NCBI RefSeq assembly: GCF_014203855.1
Contig: NZ_JACHJV010000001.1
Coordinates: forward strand, 5,642,001-5,706,000
DNA from: Kitasatospora kifunensis
GTDB lineage: Bacteria > Actinomycetota > Actinomycetes > Streptomycetales > Streptomycetaceae
Length of the DNA: 64,000 nt
Direction of reading: 5' to 3'
Part shown: positions 24,056 to 32,423 of the stretch, piece by piece
Layout: every line of letters begins with the position of its first letter
How positions within the stretch are numbered: position 1 is the first letter of the stretch
The notes under the pieces: generated by a model
The model's input: the letters and a program-made list of their open reading frames with translations, nothing else
Database searches by the model: none
Told to the model about the DNA's origin: nothing
Position numbers and translations under genes: made by a program

Positions 24056-24954
24056 AGTTCTCCCAGCATCTTCTCGATCAGAGCCAGGGACTCGGACGGC
24101 GTGAGCGCCAGGGCCCTGAGGCTGCCGTACTGTGCAGCCAGGATACGGACCTCTTCTGGATCTTTGGTGAGGTGGCTGAAGTTCTGGACCTCGATGTAGC
24201 CGAGCTGCGGCTTGCCCTTGGGGGTGAGGAGGACGAACGGGCCGCTCATGCCGGAGTGTTCGGGACGATCGGTCGGCATCACCTGGATTTCCAGGCTGCG
24301 CGTGCGGCCGATCCGGAGCAGTTTCTCCAGCTGGTGTCGGTGTACGTCTCGACCACCGATGGGTCGGCGTAGCACTGCCTCCTCGATGATCCAGCTTGCA
24401 TCGGGGAGGGGCCAGCCCTCAAGGATCTTCTGGCGCGCCATCCGCGCCGACACACGTTCCTCGATGGTTGCTTCGGCGAGAAGTGGTCTGCGCGCGGAGA
24501 ACATCGCTCGGGCGTGCTCTTCGGTTTGGAGTAGGCCCGGGAGGTCGTGAGTGCTGTATTCATGCCGCTCGATTGCCTGGGCCTCCAGCAGGGCGTAGTC
24601 CCGGAACCAGGACGGATGCCGGACCTTCGCCTTCCGCTGGGCCTTCTCGATCTCCTCCTGCGTGACGGTCATGACCCCGCCCGCCTTCAGCAGCTTGTCC
24701 ACTGCCAGCAGGTAGTCCTTCTGCGGTACGCGCCGCCCGCGCTCCAGCGACGAGACCAGGTCCTCGCTGTAGCCCAAGATGTCGGCCACCTGCTTTTGCG
24801 TCAACTTCTGGCGCTCGCGCAGGAGTTTGAGCTGCTTGCCGATCGCGCGGAAGAACTCCGTGCTGTCGTCCGGATCCTCCGGGGCCTCCGGGCGCTGCTC
24901 GGGCAGCTCGGGGGCTGCCGCCTGCGCCTCGTCGTCCTGATCCGCTACCGTCAT
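24052..24954 (-). CDS. XRE-family regulator with DUF5753 domain (WhiJ-like)
   Basis: A 300-residue protein: an acidic N-terminus, HTH LRERQKLTQKQVADILGYSE, then SSLERGRRVPQ (about 45-80), and DUF5753 with DLPGLLQTEEHARAMFSARR and a C-terminal EVRILAAQYGSLRALAL. It is translationally coupled to DUF397 and divergent from an ATPase gene, reproducing the WhiJ/AbaA-type gene set of streptomycetes that modulates development and secondary metabolism. ATG 24954 is used; several GTG codons precede it. Confidence 0.9.
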   Translation of the reverse strand: MTVADQDDEAQAAAPELPEQRPEAPEDPDDSTEFFRAIGKQLKLLRERQKLTQKQVADILGYSEDLVSSLERGRRVPQKDYLLAVDKLLKAGGVMTVTQEEIEKAQRKAKVRHPSWFRDYALLEAQAIERHEYSTHDLPGLLQTEEHARAMFSARRPLLAEATIEERVSARMARQKILEGWPLPDASWIIEEAVLRRPIGGRDVHRHQLEKLLRIGRTRSLEIQVMPTDRPEHSGMSGPFVLLTPKGKPQLGYIEVQNFSHLTKDPEEVRILAAQYGSLRALALTPSESLALIEKMLGEL

Positions 24955-25097
24955 CACGACCACCACCCCATGTGCTGTGTGCCCGCATCCGGTGGTGGCC
25001 GATGACCCAGACTGGCAACCCTCTGCGCTGGTACCCATACGCTCCGTACCGGATCTCACTCTGGTCAGCGTACGCTTCACCAGCCACGCTCGGTGAC

Positions 25098-25565
25098 ATG
25101 ACGACCGAAATCACCCTTGCCCAATCGTCCTTCACCTCGCTCTGCGCGGGCTGGCAGTTCGCTTCTTCGAGACGAGGGGCGTGGCAGGCCCGACTTGTGG
25201 CGGGTAGGCAGTTGACTTCCTGGGGTTGGAGCCCGGCGACGGAGGTGTTTCAGGACGCCGCAGTGATCATCTCGGAGCTGACCTCGAATGCCGTGACGCA
25301 CGGTCATGTGCGCGGGCGGGACTTTCAGCTCCACCTGCTGCTCGGGCCCTGCCCGGGGCTGGCGACGGTGTTGCGGATCGAGGTGTCGGATGCGCGTGGC
25401 GAGCGGTTGCCCCAGTTGCCGGAGGCGTCGACGCGCGGCGCGGAGTCGGGGCGCGGGCTGATCCTGGTGGACGCGTTGGCCGATCGGTGGGGGTCGGTGC
25501 CACGGCCGCCGTCCGGCAAAACGCTCTGGTGCGAAATGGATCTGATGGTAAGTCAGCAAGAGTGA
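25098..25565 (+). CDS. ATP-binding protein (anti-sigma/HATPase type)
   Basis: A 155-residue GHKL ATPase-fold protein: AAVIISELTSNAVTHGHV is the N-box, VLRIEVSDARGE the G1 box, and SGRGLILVDALADRWG the G2 box. It matches RsbW-like serine kinases of Streptomyces. ATG 25098 is used. It is divergent from the XRE-DUF5753 gene. These ATPases probably act by partner binding; the partner here is unknown. Confidence 0.88.
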   Translation: MTTEITLAQSSFTSLCAGWQFASSRRGAWQARLVAGRQLTSWGWSPATEVFQDAAVIISELTSNAVTHGHVRGRDFQLHLLLGPCPGLATVLRIEVSDARGERLPQLPEASTRGAESGRGLILVDALADRWGSVPRPPSGKTLWCEMDLMVSQQE

Positions 25566-25657
25566 TCAGTTGCGGAACGTGGCTGGACGGGCACGGACTG
25601 TGTGTATACCGTGGCCGCAAAAGCGCGGTCGCCCTGGCGAGAGAATAAGAAAAGGGC

Positions 25658-25692
25658 GAGCCCGGCAGGTGTTAGCGCACCGAGCCGGGCTC
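25658..25692 (+). terminator. Hairpin after the ATPase gene
   Basis: GAGCCCGGC (25658-25666) pairs with GCCGGGCTC (25684-25692) around a 17-nt loop and is followed by TTCAT. It is 92 bp beyond the ATPase stop. Confidence 0.55.
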
Positions 25693-25732
25693 TTCATCGC
25701 CGCGTGGAGAGAACCAAGGAGAACCAGCGGAG

Positions 25733-26641
25733 ATGCTTAGGCATGTTATCGCGCCCACGCGCGACTTCACGCAGATCTCGAACGAGCAGATCTGGAATGA
25801 CGATCTGTCAGACACCGCCTTCCGGTTGCTGGTAAGGGCCCTCGCCCTGCCGCCCGCCAAGGCCCGCGCCACCACCGTCACCGAGCTGGCCGCCGGAGTG
25901 GACGGCGGACGGATCACCGTCGACCGGGCGCGCAAGCAGCTCATGCGCGCCGGTCTGCTGCACTCCACGCGCTGGCGCTGTCGGAACGGGCAGGTGCGGA
26001 CCGAGTCGATGATCTCCAACGTCCCGGTGGACGAGGGCGATGCGGAACGGATGTTCGCCGCGCACTTCGACAGGGAGGACGAACGGCGAGATGGGCCGGG
26101 TGCCGGTAGGCGAGGGGGTGGGCCGCCCACGGTGCCGTCGGACGGCATCGCCCTCCCTACGGGAGAAACACTGACAGAGGAGAACACTTCCCCCCTCCCG
26201 GTCCCAGCCGAAGCGCGAGAGGTGACGAGAGGGACCGAAGCGGAAGCCGAGCGGGTGCTGCTCTCGTTGCGGCTGTCCGATCCGCGCCTCGTCCTGGGCA
26301 GAGGTGAGGTGCGACGGTTGCTGCCCTTGGCCGCCGAATGGCTTGCCAGGGGCGTGAGTTCGGCGTCGCTGCGGCATGGGATCAGCGACGGACTGCCAGA
26401 GCCCCTGCGGAGCCCGTACGGGGTTCTGCGCCACCGGCTGATCGAGAAGCTGCCTGAACTGCCAGCGGTGGTCGAGCTGGTGGGCTGTGCGGGCTGCGAG
26501 CGGCCGTTCCGTCCGGTCAGTGGCGAGGGGCGGTGCGGTGACTGCCGGAGCAGCACAGCGCAGACGCCCAGCGATAGCGAGGGGCCAGCCCGGGTGGGTT
26601 GGCGTGAGCGAGTGGGATGGACCCCCGCTACCGCTCAGTGA
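25733..26641 (+). CDS. Winged-HTH protein with C-terminal zinc ribbon
   Basis: A 302-residue protein. Residues about 15-95 look like a winged helix (DLSDTAFRLLVRALALPP, VTELAAGVDGGRITVDRARK, QLMRAGLLHSTRWR). A disordered Gly/Pro segment follows, then a helical domain and a zinc-ribbon-like C-x2-C-x12-C-x2-C (CAGC...CGDC) near 250. Such proteins are common, often plasmid- or island-linked, in streptomycetes and resemble replication or transcription initiator-associated proteins. ATG 25733 has AAGGAG upstream. Function unknown. Confidence 0.75.
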   Translation: MLRHVIAPTRDFTQISNEQIWNDDLSDTAFRLLVRALALPPAKARATTVTELAAGVDGGRITVDRARKQLMRAGLLHSTRWRCRNGQVRTESMISNVPVDEGDAERMFAAHFDREDERRDGPGAGRRGGGPPTVPSDGIALPTGETLTEENTSPLPVPAEAREVTRGTEAEAERVLLSLRLSDPRLVLGRGEVRRLLPLAAEWLARGVSSASLRHGISDGLPEPLRSPYGVLRHRLIEKLPELPAVVELVGCAGCERPFRPVSGEGRCGDCRSSTAQTPSDSEGPARVGWRERVGWTPATAQ

Positions 26642-26663
26642 AGGATACGGAACTGACGGTAAA

Positions 26664-27464
26664 TCAGTTAATCGCGCAGTTAATCGCGACCACCACGGTG
26701 GCATCCATCTCCTCGTCGGTCCGCACCTCGGCGGCCAGGCCGGCTCGCGTCACGACGTCGACGGCGTCCGGGACTTGGCGCTCGCTGGTCTCGAAGAGCA
26801 GACGGCCGCCCGGCGCCAGCCAGTCCGGCGCCGCCGCGGCGACTCGGCGCAGCACGTCCAGTCCGTCCGCGCCGCCGTCCAGCGCGACCCGGGCCTCGTG
26901 GACCCGGGCCTCGGCGGGCAGCAGCTCGATCTCGCGGGTCGGGACGTACGGCACGTTGGCGAGCAGCGTGTCGATCCGCCCGCGCAGTGTGGTGGGCAGC
27001 GGGTCGAAGAGGTCGCCCTGGTAGACCTGGCCGACGGCGGGCGGGATGTTGCGGCGGGCGCTGGCCACGGCGGCCGGGTCGACGTCGGTGGCGTGCAGCC
27101 GTACCCCGCTGACCGCCGCTGCCAGCGCCGCGCCGAGCGCACCCGCGCCGCAGCACAGGTCGACCACCAGGGCGCCGGGGGAGGTGAGGGTGGTGGCGAC
27201 GTCGACCAGGAACTCGGTGCGGCGACGGGGCACGAAGACGCCGGGACCGACGCTGATCCGCAGCCCGTGGAAGGAGGCCCAGCCGAGCACGTGCTCCAGC
27301 GGCAGGCCCAGGACGCGCTGCTCGACCATGGCGGTGAGCTGCTCGGGGGAGGCGGCGGTTTCGAGGATCAGCTCCGCCTCGTCCTCGGCGAAGACGCAGC
27401 CTGCGGCGCGCAGCGTGGTGACGATGACGGGGTACGGCAGTGGGACGGAAGGGGTGAGCGACAT
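26664..27464 (-). CDS. PrmC/HemK-like putative protein N5-glutamine methyltransferase
   Basis: A 266-residue HemK-family methyltransferase: N-terminal helical domain, HVLGWASFHGLRISVGPGVF, then VPRRRTEF, SAM motif VDLCCGAGALG, and the substrate motif NVPYVP in place of the canonical NPPY. This variant group is annotated as putative glutamine methyltransferases distinct from PrmC, and its target is unproven. ATG 27464 is used. It converges with the upstream zinc-ribbon gene (22-bp gap). Confidence 0.88.
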   Translation of the reverse strand: MSLTPSVPLPYPVIVTTLRAAGCVFAEDEAELILETAASPEQLTAMVEQRVLGLPLEHVLGWASFHGLRISVGPGVFVPRRRTEFLVDVATTLTSPGALVVDLCCGAGALGAALAAAVSGVRLHATDVDPAAVASARRNIPPAVGQVYQGDLFDPLPTTLRGRIDTLLANVPYVPTREIELLPAEARVHEARVALDGGADGLDVLRRVAAAAPDWLAPGGRLLFETSERQVPDAVDVVTRAGLAAEVRTDEEMDATVVVAINCAIN

Positions 27465-27732
27465 GAGAGCGGTGAGACGCCTTTCGGGACGACCGAAGGG
27501 GCTCTCGTGACCGTTGAGGAGGCCGAAGTTGCTTATTCGGCCGACGACGGACCACGCGGGGAGAGCACCCAGCCTGCTACAGCGGTAATGGGTCTCACCT
27601 CCTGGGTCGGTCCGGGTCCTGCGGAGGGCCCAGGCTAGCAGAGGCGGGGCGGGCCAGAGCGGGTCGGAGGGGCTGGCGTGCGCGCTCGCGTAGGCTGCCT
27701 GTAGGTGTCGGCGACAGTCGAGGAGAGAACCT

Positions 27733-28092
27733 GTGTCCGCTCAGACCGAGCATTCCAGCGGCGAGCCGCTCTTCGCACAGCCGCCCACCACTGAGGCGGC
27801 GCTGCGGGTGGCGGTGAACCGCCTGCACGCCTCGTCCGGGGCACTGTTCGAGCAGGAGTTCCGGGCTGCGTGGGAAGAGGCGATCCAGATCGGCAGCGTC
27901 GTGCCGATGCACGTCTTCCTGCACCGCTGGGCGGTGTGGGTGTGCATCGAGCGCCACCCCGGCAAGGCGGCCCGTCAGCACGAGCTGGAGCGCATCGTCG
28001 GCTCCTCCGAGGACGTTCAGGTCCGGCGCGCGGCAGCCACCGAACTCACCTCCCTGCTCACCTGGGCGCAGCAGGAGCTTGCACGTGGCTGA
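27733..28092 (+). CDS. DUF6247-family protein, antitoxin-like
   Basis: A 119-residue mostly helical, acidic protein (PTTEAALRVAVNRLHASSGA, EFRAAWEEAIQIGSVVPMHV). GTG 27733 has GGAGAG upstream. The stop overlaps the next gene by 8 nt, and a small protein ending in an ILKVAIWPV strand follows. The arrangement is that of type II toxin-antitoxin pairs, with this as antitoxin. I do not see a classical DNA-binding motif. Confidence 0.75.
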   Translation: MSAQTEHSSGEPLFAQPPTTEAALRVAVNRLHASSGALFEQEFRAAWEEAIQIGSVVPMHVFLHRWAVWVCIERHPGKAARQHELERIVGSSEDVQVRRAAATELTSLLTWAQQELARG

Positions 28093-28390
28093 CTGGGCAT
28101 GGGTGTTCGAACCGGATGCGGACAACGTTGTCGGTGACACCCCTGGGGGTGCGAACCTGTCCGAGCCGGATCGGCGCGAGGTGGAGAAGATCGCGCAGGA
28201 GCTCGCGGACGCGGCGGCGGTGAAGTACATCGGCCCGATCGAGTACGGCACCTCGGGCATCTCGCCGGTGCTCACCTACGCGCGCGGCCCGTACCTGCTG
28301 TGGTACCTGGAGGACCAGCGCGGGGACGGTGAAGGGATCGATGACGGCCCATGCGTGCGGATCCTGAAGGTGGCCATCTGGCCGGTATGA
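28085..28390 (+). CDS. Small protein, toxin-like partner of DUF6247
   Basis: A 101-residue protein from GTG 28085, overlapping the DUF6247 gene. Helices DRREVEKIAQELADAAAVKY are followed by strand-rich TSGISPVLTYARGPYLLWYL and a final CVRILKVAIWPV. This helix-then-beta layout and the hydrophobic last strand resemble RelE/ParE-fold toxins, but catalytic residues cannot be confirmed. Assignment rests on size, overlap and layout. Confidence 0.6.
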   Translation: MADWAWVFEPDADNVVGDTPGGANLSEPDRREVEKIAQELADAAAVKYIGPIEYGTSGISPVLTYARGPYLLWYLEDQRGDGEGIDDGPCVRILKVAIWPV

Positions 28391-28580
28391 CCACCGCTGC
28401 ACACGGCACCGCCTCCTAGCCGCCGAACAGGGCGGCCAACTCGGCTTCCTGGCCCAGCGTCCGTCGCTCGCGGTGCTGTTGGCCGGTCCGCCGCCAGCCG
28501 CTCGGCATCTGGGCTCAACTCTGGCCGGGGCTCGTCCAATTCAACTGAGCGTCGTTGCGCGTTCGGTCGATCCTCTGGAC

Positions 28581-28608
28581 TACATATGCCGGTCGCCGAT
28601 ATATATAG
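28581..28608 (+). promoter_or_regulatory. AT-rich PadR-type operator/promoter
   Basis: TACATATGCC and GATATATATAG lie 5-32 bp before the PadR start, an AT-rich island in very GC-rich DNA. PadR proteins bind ATAT-containing dyads in their own promoters, so autoregulation is likely. Confidence 0.6.
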
Positions 28609-28612
28609 ACCC

Positions 28613-28972
28613 ATGACGGATCGTTCGATGCAGGAGCCCACGCTGCTCCTGCTCACCGCACTGGCCGATGCGCCCCGGCACGGGTACGCGCTGATTCAGG
28701 AGGTCGCCGCGATCTCCGGGGGACGGGTGAAACTGCGTACGGGGACGCTCTACGGAGCGCTGGACCGCCTGCTCAAGCAGGGGCTGGTCCGGGTGGAGAG
28801 CGAGGAGGTGGTGGACGGGCGGGCCCGCCGGACCTACGCGCTCACCGACGGCGGGCGCGAGGTGCTGGCTGCCGAGGCCGAGCGGATGCGCGAGGTGGCC
28901 GCCGAGGCCGAGCGGCGGCTCGCCGCCGCCGCGCGTGCTCCGAAGAAGCTGCGCACCGGGTACGCCTCATGA
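28613..28972 (+). CDS. PadR-family transcriptional regulator
   Basis: A 119-residue PadR: winged helix with LLLLTALADAPRHGYALIQE and VKLRTGTLYGALDRLLKQGL, then YALTDGGREVLAAEAERMRE and a short C-terminal helix for dimerisation. ATG 28613 was chosen; an upstream in-frame ATG at 28586 lies in the AT-rich operator. The stop overlaps the start of the next gene (ATGA), so it is coupled to a membrane protein it probably controls. Confidence 0.92.
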   Translation: MTDRSMQEPTLLLLTALADAPRHGYALIQEVAAISGGRVKLRTGTLYGALDRLLKQGLVRVESEEVVDGRARRTYALTDGGREVLAAEAERMREVAAEAERRLAAAARAPKKLRTGYAS

Positions 28973-29961
28973 GCGGCCTCGGGTTGAAGCTGGCGCTGCT
29001 GCTCCACCCGGCCGCCTACCGGCGGGAGCACGGCGAGGAGTTGGCGTCGGTGTTCGCGGACACCACGGCCGATGCGGGCCGTTGGACGGCCGCGCGGGAG
29101 GCGGTCGACCTGGCCGGGCACGGGATGCGGCTGCGGATCGGGCTGGGCTCCGACAGGCTGCCCGCGCAACTGGCCGCGCAGGCCGCACCGTTCGCGGTGG
29201 TGGCGGCGATGGCCGGCGGGCTCGCTTCGGAGGCGGATTTCTGGGTGAAATCGCAGCAACGCGGGGAGCTGAGCATTGCCCTGCGGATGTACTTCGGCAC
29301 CTTCAACCTCAACGTGCTGTTTCACGAGGGCGGCCTGCTGCTCTCGCTGGTGGCCGCTGTCGCGGCGGTGTTCGGCCGCTGGACGACTGCCCGGCTGTCC
29401 GGCCTGGTCGGTCTGCTGCTGACGCTGACCAACGTGGTGATGATGTTGCCGGAGTCTCCGACGTGGGCCGAAGGCCAGTGGGCCCGGCTGGTCGCCCGGG
29501 AGACCGTCCTCTACGGGCCGCAGGTGCTCTGGGTGCTGATCCTGCTGGCCGCACCGCGCGACCTGCTCGGACCGGCCACCCGTCGGCGCACCTGGAGCGC
29601 CCTGGCGGGAGCGGTGGTCGGCGGCGTCCTGCTCAACTCGGCGCTCGGGGTAGGGCCGTGGCTGGCGCTCGACAACGAGCCCAACAGCGTGGTGCTGGCG
29701 CTGGTGCTCGGAGCGACGGAACTCGCGCTGCTCGCCGTGGCCGTGCCCGCCCTGCTGCGCGGCCGGTACGGTCCGGCCGCCGCAGCGCTGGCCGGGTCGC
29801 CGATCGTGCTCCTGATGCTCTTCTCGGTCATCTGCCACCTGTGGAACACCGGGGGCCGCAGCACAGCGGTGGCGGTGTTCGGCGTGGCCGTGGTGCTCGC
29901 GGTGGTGCTGAGCCGCTGGCGTCCGACGATCCCCGACCGCCGGCCGCCCACGGTCGGCTGA
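28969..29961 (+). CDS. PadR-coupled integral membrane protein
   Basis: A 330-residue protein. The first about 60 residues are cytoplasmic with the pattern LLHPAAYRREHGEELASVFADT, typical of proteins paired with PadR regulators in actinomycetes. About eight hydrophobic segments follow (for example GLLLSLVAAVAAVFG and ALAGAVVGGVLL). It may form or assist an efflux or stress-response membrane complex; no transport motif is visible. Confidence 0.82.
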   Translation: MSGLGLKLALLLHPAAYRREHGEELASVFADTTADAGRWTAAREAVDLAGHGMRLRIGLGSDRLPAQLAAQAAPFAVVAAMAGGLASEADFWVKSQQRGELSIALRMYFGTFNLNVLFHEGGLLLSLVAAVAAVFGRWTTARLSGLVGLLLTLTNVVMMLPESPTWAEGQWARLVARETVLYGPQVLWVLILLAAPRDLLGPATRRRTWSALAGAVVGGVLLNSALGVGPWLALDNEPNSVVLALVLGATELALLAVAVPALLRGRYGPAAAALAGSPIVLLMLFSVICHLWNTGGRSTAVAVFGVAVVLAVVLSRWRPTIPDRRPPTVG

Positions 29962-30070
29962 CGGTCGGGGCGGGCGGAGCCGCGGGTGCAGGGGAAGTGG
30001 TGTTGACGGTCACGGTGGCTGGGTGTCGCGTAGTCTTTCGGCAGTCTGCAGCATGCCAACGAGACTGGAC

Positions 30071-31273
30071 ATGACCACGGAGAGGACGTCGAAGCGCTCC
30101 ATGTCAGATGCCCTTTTTGCCCTTGAACCAGGCAAGCCCGTCGCTGTCGAGTTGGACGACGGAGGCGTCATCACCGATGTCGAGACGGAGGACATCGGTG
30201 AGCGGATCGACAACCCCTTCGACCCGGATCAGATCGAGGTGCAGACCCGCAACCCGACGGTTTCGCTGTTGCTGAACCGGATCAGACGGGGGACTGTCGA
30301 CCTTGCACCGGACTTCCAACGACGGGCCGGTATCTGGACCGCCAAGGCACAGAGTCGGCTCATTGAATCGTTGCTGCTGCGTATCACGCTTCCCACGCTC
30401 TACGCGGCGGAGGTCGAGGACGACATCTGGGCGATCGTTGACGGCGTGCAGCGCCTGTCCACGATCGCCCGTTTCGTCGCGCCAGAGGCTATCGATTCCG
30501 AGCCGCTGCGGCTGACCGGCCTGGAGTACTTGAAGGACCTGGACGGGTGCACCTTCGAGGACCTCCCGGGTCGGCTTCAGACTCGGATCGAGGAGGCCGA
30601 ACTCGTCGTCCTGCTGATCCGCAGGGGTACGCCCGAGGAGGTGAAGTTCAACATCTTCGCCCGCATCAACACGGGCGGCCGTCCGCTGACCCGGCAGGAA
30701 CTGCGGCACGCCCTGATCCCCGGCACGTCCCGGGTCTTCCTCTATGAACTGGCTACTACTGCTGAGTTCATGCAGGCCACCGCCCACAGCGTGTCGCCCG
30801 AGCGGATGTCTGACCGGGAGATGTGCCTGCGTTTCCTGGCTTTCGTGCTGGCGCCGCCGGAGCTCTATACGAACCAGGACTTTGACGGCTTCCTCCGCCG
30901 GGCCATGCATGAGATCAATCGTTTGAACGACGAAGGGCTCGGCATGCTGAGGGAGCAGTTCAAGGGGTCGATGCGAGCCAGTCGGTTGGTCTTCGGTGAG
31001 CACGCATTCCGGAAGCGATTTCCCGCATCTGATCGGCGGTCGCCGGTAAACAAGGCTATTTTCGAGGCCCAGGCAGTCACCCTGTCCTGGCGCTCCGAAG
31101 CCGAGATAGCAGCCCTGGCGGAGCGACGAGAACTGGTGGCAGAGAAGTTCCTCGACCTGATGCACGATGCATCCTTCGTGACTGCGGTCTCATCTGGGAC
31201 CGGCGACGTGGCGAAGGTCAAGCATCGGTTCAGTGAGATCGACCGGATTTTTCAGGAGACCCTGGATGCTTGA
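30071..31273 (+). CDS. DUF262 (ParB/GmrS-like) protein
   Basis: A 400-residue DUF262 protein. The N-terminal domain has LLNRIRRGTVDLAPDFQRRA, then GIWTAKAQSRLIESLLLRI, IWAIVDGVQRLSTI (the Asp-Gly-x-Gln-Arg NTPase motif of the ParB/Srx fold) and FNIFARINTGGRPL. The C-terminal half is helical. DUF262 proteins include the nucleotide-dependent GmrS half of type IV restriction enzymes. ATG 30071 is used; ATG 30101 is possible. The next gene, an ATPase, overlaps its stop by 8 nt. Confidence 0.85.
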   Translation: MTTERTSKRSMSDALFALEPGKPVAVELDDGGVITDVETEDIGERIDNPFDPDQIEVQTRNPTVSLLLNRIRRGTVDLAPDFQRRAGIWTAKAQSRLIESLLLRITLPTLYAAEVEDDIWAIVDGVQRLSTIARFVAPEAIDSEPLRLTGLEYLKDLDGCTFEDLPGRLQTRIEEAELVVLLIRRGTPEEVKFNIFARINTGGRPLTRQELRHALIPGTSRVFLYELATTAEFMQATAHSVSPERMSDREMCLRFLAFVLAPPELYTNQDFDGFLRRAMHEINRLNDEGLGMLREQFKGSMRASRLVFGEHAFRKRFPASDRRSPVNKAIFEAQAVTLSWRSEAEIAALAERRELVAEKFLDLMHDASFVTAVSSGTGDVAKVKHRFSEIDRIFQETLDA

Positions 31274-32387
31274 GCAGATCGGCATCACCAACTTCAAGGC
31301 GTTCGCCCAGCAGGAGCTTGTCCTCTCGCCTTTCACTCTGCTCACCGGCCTTAACTCCTCGGGTAAGAGTACTGTCCTCCAGGCTCTCGCCCTGCTGCGT
31401 CAGTCCTACGACGCCGGCCTGCTCGATCCGGGCGTGGATGGTGGCCTCCTCCTCAACGGCGAGTTCGTGGAACTCGGTACCGGCCAGGACGTCCGCCATG
31501 AGGCGTTTCTGGACGAAGAGCCGGACATCGGCATTGTGGTGACTCGGGAGGGCGAGCCCTACCGGTGGATGGCTACCTATGGCAGAGAGGACGACCTGCT
31601 TGCCATGCGAGAGCTCCCGGTCGGCCTGACCTCGCACCTGGCGGAGGATCTCCCGGAGCTCTTCGGTCGAGGCTTCCAGTACCTCAAGGCCGACCGGCTC
31701 GCCCCCGCCACCATCTACCCCCGTTCGCACCACGCGGTGGAACGGCGCGGGTTCCTTGGCGCACGAGGCGAACACACCGTCAACTTCCTGCGAGTCAACC
31801 AGGATCTTCCGATCGCCAACAGTGCCGTTGCTCGCGCCGAGATTCCCTCGCGAACTCTCCTCGCCCAGACCGAGGCCTGGTTGCAACGGCTGTGCCCTGG
31901 TATCAACCTCGAAGCCATCGGCATCGACGGCACTGACAACGTCCGTCTCAGTTACGGCTTCGGCTCCGGGATCGGTGCGTCCAACCGCTATCGGCCCACC
32001 AACGTCGGCTTCGGTCTCACCTACGCCCTGCCGATCGTGGTCGCCTGCCTGTCCGCCCAGCCGGGCAGTCTGATCCTGCTGGAGAACCCCGAGGCCCATC
32101 TTCACCCGCAGGGCCAGACCTGGCTTGCCTACCTCGCCTGTGCCGCCGCGAGCGCCGGTGTGCAGATCATCATGGAGACCCACAGCGATCACGTGCTCAA
32201 CGGCGTTCGGCTGTCCGTGAAGAACGGAAAACTGCCCAGTACCTCGACGGCGGTGCACTTCTTCCGCCGCGACGGGCTTGGCACCCAGGTGGTGTCACCG
32301 CAGATGGGGCCGGACGGGATGCTGTCGGAGTGGCCCAGCGGGTTCTTCGACGAGTGGGAGAACTCCCTCGAACAGCTGCTTGACTGA
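31266..32387 (+). CDS. AAA ATPase of the DUF3696/OLD-like type
   Basis: A 373-residue ABC-type ATPase. It opens with ITNFKAFAQQELVLSPFTLL and Walker A GLNSSGKST (about 28-36). LILLENPEAHLHPQGQ gives the Walker B/D-loop, and QIIMETHSDHVLNGVR the switch His. No TOPRIM domain follows, so it is the short DUF3696 form. ATG 31266 has GGAG upstream. Coupling to a DUF262 protein indicates a two- or three-component complex. Confidence 0.88.
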   Translation: MLEQIGITNFKAFAQQELVLSPFTLLTGLNSSGKSTVLQALALLRQSYDAGLLDPGVDGGLLLNGEFVELGTGQDVRHEAFLDEEPDIGIVVTREGEPYRWMATYGREDDLLAMRELPVGLTSHLAEDLPELFGRGFQYLKADRLAPATIYPRSHHAVERRGFLGARGEHTVNFLRVNQDLPIANSAVARAEIPSRTLLAQTEAWLQRLCPGINLEAIGIDGTDNVRLSYGFGSGIGASNRYRPTNVGFGLTYALPIVVACLSAQPGSLILLENPEAHLHPQGQTWLAYLACAAASAGVQIIMETHSDHVLNGVRLSVKNGKLPSTSTAVHFFRRDGLGTQVVSPQMGPDGMLSEWPSGFFDEWENSLEQLLD

Positions 32388-32423
32388 CCAAGCGGCGCCA
32401 GCACACCAGCAAAGGGGCGGGAA

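Noticed and set aside
25733..26641. Integrative plasmid replication initiator
   Set aside because: HTH plus zinc ribbon is suggestive, but there is no integrase, excisionase, tra gene, tRNA or attachment-site repeat nearby.
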